Assembly (NCBI GenBank): GCA_000442015.1
Contig: KE561132.1
Span: 1-25,316, forward strand
Direction: 5' to 3'
DNA from: Rozella allomycis CSF55
Taxonomy: Eukaryota > Rozellomycota
DNA: 25,316 bases
The translations under genes were made by a program, and so were the position numbers. Position 1 is the first letter of the stretch. Every line of letters starts with the position of its first letter. The notes beneath the pieces are model-generated. The model did not search any database and was not told where the DNA came from. It saw only the letters and a program-made list of their open reading frames with translations. Shown piece by piece: positions 19,679 to 25,316 of this stretch.

Positions 19679-20387
19679 ATGACTAAAAAGAACGAGCATT
19701 ATATGGACAAGGTAATAGGTTGTTGAACATTTCAACTCAAGAACCCCAATGTACCTCGAATGCACATATCAAAATATTACGACAAAGATCCAAATGTACA
19801 ACATCGCAGTGGGAAATTTGATTCCTATAAGAATGCAGGTACACAGCTTTTTATCTTTGTAGGTAGTTTTAAGCTTTATTGGCGAACTTTTTACGTATCC
19901 AGCAACTAATTTACCTCCTGATGACGAAATTCCAGTCAAAAATTATGCACCTGTTGAAGATGAAGCAATAATTCCTGAAACTGCGTCGCTACAATTTCAT
20001 CAAACTCCCCAGGATGTTTTTGGAATAAAAACCGTCAATAAAGTTATCCATGAGGTATCTGAACTATCTGAATCGTCTATTCAAAAGCATGAATCTCATA
20101 GCGACCCATATGATCAAAAATCCCTGCAGAGAAATTTAAGGGTTGGACCAAACCTTCTTTATCAGCGTGATTATCAGCCAGATCCATCTGATATACCAGC
20201 AGGCCGACGAGATATTGGAAGCGTTGAAGATGCGAAGAGGTCTTTTCATGAAAAATATGGAAATGACATTTTCGCCGTTGAGATAGAAGGTACTAGCGAA
20301 AAGTATGTTCCTTCAAAAATATATCGGAAGAAAAAAGGTCAATCACATGCTGATTTAACAATTGAGAATGTTCAAAGAGAAGAATAA
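19679..20387 (+). CDS. Unknown 216-aa hydrophilic protein, 3 exons
   Basis: I recognise no family. Introns of 30 nt (after MTKKNEHYMDK) and 28 nt (after FDSYKNA) leave exactly 217 codons. The product is charged, without signal peptide or membrane helix; segments include LSFIGELFTYPATNLPPDDE, LRVGPNLLYQRDYQPDP, IPAGRRDIGSVEDAKRSF and a basic stretch KIYRKKKGQ near the C-terminus. It might be a structural or ciliary protein, but nothing proves this. AATAAA overlaps the stop region (20383 onward), and the next gene converges 43 bp away with its own AATAAA (20419-20424, minus). Confidence 0.65.
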
Positions 20388-20430
20388 AAATATGTTGAAC
20401 TACCTGATAGTAATCAATCTTTATTGCACT

Positions 20431-21501
20431 CTAATCGAAACACAGCGGGCTAAATATTTTTTCGACAAAAACTTTTGGATAATACTTCATGGCATCAACG
20501 CAAGCTTGTTTGTTTAACGGGAAATGCGGGGACTCCGTTTTGCCCTCAAGATAGAGGCTCTTCACTATTTTCTTAATTTCTTCAAGAGATTCGGGTAATT
20601 TATATGTATTAGGATTTATTCCTTCATCCCAGCCAGCATTGATGTAATCTTCAAAGTTAAACTCTCTGATCTGCTTCCATCCATTGTCGTCATCGCATTC
20701 GTAGTAAGGTTTTTTGTTTTTTCTATCAATTTCACCAAAAGAGTGTTCTGAAGTAAGTTCAGTCCAAAAAACAGCACCCTTATAATTGCAAGCAAGGTCA
20801 GCGTAGGATTTTACTCCAGATCCAATTCTCATGTATTTACCCAATCCCGTTCCTATCCCAAATAAGCCATCTTCTGTTTTCTCAGATTCCTCCACAACCA
20901 TTTTAACAGCAAAAAAGAGAGCTGCTGGAGCTGTCATATTCGTCCTAATCAGCTTATTAAATTTTTCTTTTCCTTTCTCGAAAAAGTCGATTGATGTCTC
21001 AAAAAAGTGTCCTATTTTGTCAGCACCAATGATTGTTTTAACGTTGTCTGTAGTATGGAAGTAAAAGATTGTACCAAATGTCGACGGAGTATTTAAAATT
21101 GGATATGCCAGGGAACTGAAATTGCTGTAAATATGATTTTTTGGAGCTACACGGAATTCGAATGATTTCTTTTGACCAGTATCCGTCGTATAATTTCCAG
21201 ATTTTATTTCTACTTCCATTAAGGACTCAATGGTATCAATAACACCTGCAATCTTTTTATTGCGTACCTCATGCCTGAATGCATCATCTATATCTTTTGC
21301 ATGGCACTTTTTAGTCTTATTAAAACGCATATTAGCTTCATTCAAGGCACGCTTAAAGTATTGTCTAGCAATTGCGTTTAAGCCTTCATTAGCTGGTGGA
21401 TTCTTGAAGAGGTCCATTCTTTGTGATAAAGAGTCTGTTTCACTCCCACTGATATAAATTGTTGAAATCAAAATTGAAAATATTGCCCAGATAAGGTTCA
21501 T
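20431..21501 (-). CDS. Secreted protein of a bacterial-looking 'DKxxHFF / SYADL' family, intronless
   Basis: A continuous 356-aa frame with a signal peptide (MNLIWAIFSILISTIYISG). Two striking blocks: GADKIGHFFETSIDFF (about residues 161-176) and KSYADLACNYKGAVFW (about 230-246). They recall uncharacterised bacterial proteins with TDK..HFF and YSYADL.AN..G..FW signatures; I recall this only as a pattern and cannot name the family. Between them a Gly-rich stretch (GLFGIGTGLGKYMRIGSG) may be a loop or membrane contact. Several N-glycosylation sequons (NYT, NFS, NMT) fit secretion. Eight or so Cys residues are present, including a C-terminal CFD. No introns; base composition is not obviously different from neighbours. 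Confidence 0.72.
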   Translation of the reverse strand: MNLIWAIFSILISTIYISGSETDSLSQRMDLFKNPPANEGLNAIARQYFKRALNEANMRFNKTKKCHAKDIDDAFRHEVRNKKIAGVIDTIESLMEVEIKSGNYTTDTGQKKSFEFRVAPKNHIYSNFSSLAYPILNTPSTFGTIFYFHTTDNVKTIIGADKIGHFFETSIDFFEKGKEKFNKLIRTNMTAPAALFFAVKMVVEESEKTEDGLFGIGTGLGKYMRIGSGVKSYADLACNYKGAVFWTELTSEHSFGEIDRKNKKPYYECDDDNGWKQIREFNFEDYINAGWDEGINPNTYKLPESLEEIKKIVKSLYLEGKTESPHFPLNKQACVDAMKYYPKVFVEKIFSPLCFD

Positions 21502-21700
21502 TTAGGTATCTATCATAAATGTAACTTTGAGTTGATTAAGTATTTTTTCCATGACGTGAAATGAACCAATCATTGCTTCTCGATATTTTTAGGCTCAAGA
21601 TCTAAGAATATTGGGATCTATTTTTAGAAAAATATTAGCATTTTAAGAAATTTAGGAATAAATTACATAGCTGGTCGACCTAGCCACCTCCCACTGTCTC
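21502..21700. promoter_or_regulatory. Divergent intergenic region, secreted protein gene / Pumilio
   Basis: 199 bp between divergent start codons. AT-rich; no motif recognised with confidence. Confidence 0.3.
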
Positions 21701-23646
21701 ATGGACAACGACTTCGTACGTTCACCTAGCAGAAATACTATCCACAAAAATATGATAAATTCACCTCTCCCCGAAAAGAAATCACCATATGGTCAAAGAA
21801 GCGTCTTTCCCTTTCTGAAAAACAAATCTGACCTATTCGCTACTGACCGACCAGTGAGTGCTCCTCCAGTGGATTCACCTGCATTAAATTTTGCAAAAAG
21901 TTTCAACAGTGAAGAAATAACGCAAGATCCAAGTTATGCGGCCTTTTTTATGCAAAATAGTAGATCTGATCCTCGTCTTCCAGCTCCAAAATATTCACCA
22001 GGCCAGTCTTGGATGAATTGGAACGCTAAACCAGCATTAGAGGCTATGAACGCACCGAATTGGAATCCAGAAGATGGAGAATTTAAGAAAAAGTCCTTGG
22101 TAGAGTTAATTCAAGAGGATTTTCCAAGGACTCCGTCACCAATTGTTAGCGCACACCTTTCTAAAAAAGGTAGATATCTAAATTTTACATTATATAGCTC
22201 ATGATAGTCCGCTTAGAAATCAAGCTATTGATGATGAAAAGGAGAACGTAGTGCCACAAAAGTTTTTGTCTCCAAAGCCCCGAGATGCGTTTGCCCTTCC
22301 ATCTGCAGTGGATAATGGTAATTGCATGCCACATTTATAATCTAGACTATTTGTCTTCCTGGGACAACTTCTTGTCCGGAACTGAATTGGACGTTACACG
22401 TTCTCAATCAGTTGCTCCTATCCATAAGAGGTCTAATATGTCAGAAATTCAAAGATCCTTTACACCCCTTTTCCCATCAATGCTCTCAAGTGATAATTTG
22501 TTTTCTCCTCCATCAAGAGCAGCTGCCGCAACCCCTCCGCCACCAGGCTTTGGGCGCCCAAAACCTGAAGCTCCTAAAACACCTGGATCTTTACTAGAAG
22601 ATCTAAAGGGGAACAAAAGAAGATTAGAACTCTACGATATTAGAGGTCATGCTATTGAATTCAGCATGGACCAATCTGGGTCAAGGTTTATTCAGCAAAA
22701 ACTTGAAGTAGCAGCTACTGAAGACAAGCAAATATTATTCAATGAACTGTTTCCCCAAGCATTTGGATTGATCACTGACGTCTTTGGCAATTATGTGATA
22801 CAGAAGTTTTTTGAATACGGAAGTGAGAGTCACCGCACTTCACTAGGAAAGATGTTAAAAGGACATGTAATGAACCTCGCTGTTCAGATGTATGGCTGTA
22901 GAGTTATTCAGAAAGCAATAGAATTTTCCCCGAATGAATTGCAAGCGGATTTGTTAAAAGAATTAGATGGTAATATCATGAAATTAGTAAAGGATCAACA
23001 TGGAAATCACGTTATTCAAAAATGCATTGAAAGGGTGTCCCCTGAAAAAATTGATTTTATTTTCAAAGAATTTAATCGCCATGCCGTTAGTCTAGCCACT
23101 CATTCTTATGGCTGCAGAGTCATTCAAAGAATGTTTGAGTTTTGCAATGAAAATCAAACGGATTTGATCTTTATCGAAATTCAACGGGCAGCCATTCAAC
23201 TTTCTTACGATCAATACGGAAACTACGTTATTCAACACATTATCGAAAAGGGGGCGGAGAAAATAAGAAAATCTATTGTTGATAAATTAGCACCGGAATT
23301 TCTGCCTTTCAGCAAGCACAAATTTGCTTCTAACGTGGCTGAAAAATTAGTAATATTCGGGGACGAATCTCAGCAAAGAAAAATTATGAAATTTGTTTAT
23401 GGAAATAATTTTAATATGTAAGTTATAATTATACTTATAAAAATTAGATCTGCACCTCTTTTTCAAATGATGAAGGATCCTTTTGCAAACTACGTTGTCC
23501 AAAAAATGTTGGACTATCTTGTTCCTTCATTAAAATCCGAACTCATTATCAAGATAGAGCCATCATTGGCTACTGTTAGGAAACTCGCCTTTGGAAAACA
23601 CATAGCCAATAAGGTTGAAAGGCTTATTTCTAAACAGAGAATGTAA
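21701..23646 (+). CDS. PUM: Pumilio-family RNA-binding protein, 4 exons
   Basis: Post-transcriptional repressor that binds mRNA 3' UTRs. Three introns of 28, 28 and 30 nt leave exactly 620 codons (619 aa), about half the length of human PUM1. The first half is Pro/Ser-rich, with SFNSEEITQDPSYAAFF and a PPPPGFG stretch; the last 340 or so residues form a complete eight-repeat PUM-HD. RNA-reading residues by repeat: SRxxQ, NYxxQ, CRxxQ, NHxxQ, CRxxQ, NYxxQ, SNxxE, NYxxQ, the same as human and fly, predicting UGUAUAUA as target. The third intron splits repeats 7 and 8. The gene precedes the SLC38-like gene by 171 bp on the same strand. Confidence 0.95.
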
Positions 23647-23817
23647 ATTTTAATAGTGTACCATAGCAATATCATAATAAACAATAATCAGTGCAATTTG
23701 TTTATATATATTTTATGCGAGAAAACGGTTATCCTTTCAGCTGTCATCTTTTCTTTTTTTAGATTTTTCTGTCATCGTTAGCGTGACCAAATTTATATTG
23801 CGCCACGAAAACGTTTT

Positions 23818-25089
23818 ATGCCCACAGGAGCTACAAAATTTTCTTCTTTTCTCACTCTATTTAATTCTTTGATGGGTGCTGGATTACTTGGAATGCCTTT
23901 AGTTGCCGCAAATTTGGGCATTTTACCATTCACAGTACTCTTGGTTTTGTGTGGTTCATTGGCATTGTTAATGATATACTTTCTTTCCAAAGTTTCTCAA
24001 AATATTCTATACACTCAAAACACGGTAACTTTTTCAGACGTTTCTAAAATTGTCCTTCCTTCATTTCCTCTGGCAATTGATGTTCTTGTAGCTGTGAAAG
24101 GGTTCGGTGTTTCTATAGGATATCTTATTGTTATTGGTTCTCTTGGTCCTCAGATAATGAAAGAATATGTCCCAGAGGAGTCATTTTTGATTTGTCGCTC
24201 ATTCTGGATTGCCACTGCTCTTTTTCTTTTTTGCTTGCCCCTTTCTCTGCCTAAATCTCTATCTTCAATTAGGCATGCATCATTTTTAGCTCTTCTTTCG
24301 ATTTTATATGTCACCTCTTTGATTGTAACGTATTTTTGCCTTCATCATTATGAAAATCCAGAGAAACTACATATAGAATTAGTTCATGATGATATGCATT
24401 TGTTCAAAAATTTGCCAGTATTTATTTTCTCCTTCTCATGTCATCACAATGTATTTAAAATGTATTCGGAGTTGAAGAATTGCAGTCCGAAGATAATGAC
24501 AGGTCTAGGAGCGATAGCTATTTCTTTGGCCTCGATCATTTACTTTATTATAGGAGTCTTGGGTAGTGCAATTACCGGGCCGACTGTAGCTGACGTAATT
24601 TTGAGATCATTGGGAGACCCGTCGTTTTCCATTTACCACACAATGAAAGTACATGATCCAAATGGTGTCTCATTGCTTATTTCAAATATCATGATTGTAT
24701 TCTTGGTAATAACTTGCTTCCCGATGCAAATTCATGCTTGCAGAGATTCTGTGTATTCCATTGTCCATCATTACCGACAGAAACAGGGTTACAGTGTCAA
24801 CTCCAAAAATGGGAAACTTTGTGACAAAAACAAGACACTCTTTTCTCGTATTATCGCTACTGTCTTATCTATTTTATCAATGTGCGTAGCTATTCTCGAA
24901 TCAAGATTTATTTCAATTTTGAGATATGTCGGTGCATTTGCCACAGGACCCATTATTATAGGTCTCCCTTGTCTCTTCTATTACAAAATAATTGCCTCGT
25001 CATCAAAAAGGTGGGCCAAACCGATGAATATACTAAGCGTAACATGTCCAATCGTTATTTTCATCGCAATTTTTGCTACTATTCTTTGA
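23818..25089 (+). CDS. SLC38/AVT-like amino-acid transporter, intronless
   Basis: Amino-acid/auxin permease superfamily carrier with about 11 hydrophobic segments in 423 aa, the normal size. Seen: FNSLMGAGLLGMPLV in helix 1 (the broken helix that binds substrate and sodium), KGFGVSIGYLIVIGS, NLPVFIFSFSCHHNVFKMYS (family: lP...F.f.CH.n...iY.El), FLVITCFPMQIHACRDS (family: s.P....p.R.s). The CHxN motif is nearest to fungal AVT5/6 and SLC38 types; exact substrate and plasma-membrane versus lysosome location are unknown. Start at 23818 is the first ATG and sits just before helix 1. No introns. Confidence 0.9.
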   Translation: MPTGATKFSSFLTLFNSLMGAGLLGMPLVAANLGILPFTVLLVLCGSLALLMIYFLSKVSQNILYTQNTVTFSDVSKIVLPSFPLAIDVLVAVKGFGVSIGYLIVIGSLGPQIMKEYVPEESFLICRSFWIATALFLFCLPLSLPKSLSSIRHASFLALLSILYVTSLIVTYFCLHHYENPEKLHIELVHDDMHLFKNLPVFIFSFSCHHNVFKMYSELKNCSPKIMTGLGAIAISLASIIYFIIGVLGSAITGPTVADVILRSLGDPSFSIYHTMKVHDPNGVSLLISNIMIVFLVITCFPMQIHACRDSVYSIVHHYRQKQGYSVNSKNGKLCDKNKTLFSRIIATVLSILSMCVAILESRFISILRYVGAFATGPIIIGLPCLFYYKIIASSSKRWAKPMNILSVTCPIVIFIAIFATIL

Positions 25090-25316
25090 AGATTGTATCC
25101 TTGCTAAGAATAAAATGAAATATATTTAAAAAGATAATTTTAATTGTTTACATTATATCATATATTTTTTTATATTTAAAATAATCTATTTAAAAAATTA
25201 CATAGTATTTCTTGAAAAGATTCGGGAAAATGATTTTAGCTTCTTCCANGATTGTTTACATTATATTACATATGCAATTCTTGAAATAGATTTATTTTTC
25301 TGTTTATGAACGAACG
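25090..25316. other. AT-rich 3' flank with contig join at 25250
   Basis: AATAAAATG just downstream of the stop may serve as poly(A) signal. The sequence ATTGTTTACATTATAT at about 25142-25158 recurs immediately after N 25250, followed by related but diverged sequence (CTTGAAA.AGATT), again suggesting an uncollapsed overlap. No gene seen. Confidence 0.55.

Noticed and set aside
1-25316. CRISPR arrays, bacterial operons, rRNA, and virus- or retroelement-derived genes
   Set aside because: No direct-repeat arrays, ribosomal sequences, reverse transcriptase, integrase or capsid-like frames were seen; the intron structure is eukaryotic.

Overview
The window reads as a stretch of an extremely compact eukaryotic genome, probably a simplified animal. 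I can resolve 17 protein-coding genes in 25.3 kb. Exons make up roughly four fifths of the sequence, and neighbouring genes are often only 16 to 100 bp apart. Nearly 50 spliceosomal introns can be placed by protein homology and reading frame. Almost all are 26-32 nt long, start with GT and end in TAG or AAG without a pyrimidine tract. Introns of about 26 nt are known from dicyemid mesozoans, and very dense genomes from orthonectids. Gene content (Aster/GRAMD1, an eight-repeat Pumilio, PLAA, ALDH7A1, androglobin, an SLC38-like carrier) fits an animal or close relative, and the radial-spoke gene plus androglobin imply motile cilia. A dicyemid or orthonectid is my best guess; this is inference, not proof. 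The code appears standard.

Layout, left to right: ALDH7A1 (-), radial spoke head RSPH4/6 (-), androglobin lacking its globin (+), a VRG4-type nucleotide-sugar transporter (-), ABHD11 (+), a short Aster/GRAMD1 sterol-transfer protein (-), an unknown 128-aa protein (+), a SpoU-family RNA methyltransferase (-), the 3' half of a tRNA-Glu cut by an assembly join (-), a PRiA4_ORF3-domain protein (+), PLAA (+), a repeat-bearing single-pass membrane protein (+), an unknown protein (-), a CoA-binding-fold protein cut at a join (+), a small repeat-rich fragment, an unknown protein (+), a secreted intronless protein with a bacterial-looking motif set (-), Pumilio (+) and an SLC38-like amino-acid transporter (+).

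The genes serve unrelated functions. One possible functional pair is RSPH4/6 and androglobin, two ciliary genes that diverge from one 278-bp intergenic region carrying a forkhead-type motif. Two divergent pairs have start codons only 30-34 bp apart, and one convergent pair has stop codons 16 bp apart with both poly(A) signals in the gap.

Six single N bases (13023, 14035, 17297, 19124, 19579, 25250) mark contig joins. At two, and probably a third, the flanking sequence is present twice with a few differences, so these are uncollapsed overlaps rather than real tandem duplications.

Most notable: the globin-less androglobin, the ultra-short introns (including one candidate GT-TG intron and one that keeps the frame open), the PRiA4_ORF3 and 'SYADL' genes as possible transfers, and general shortening of conserved proteins.
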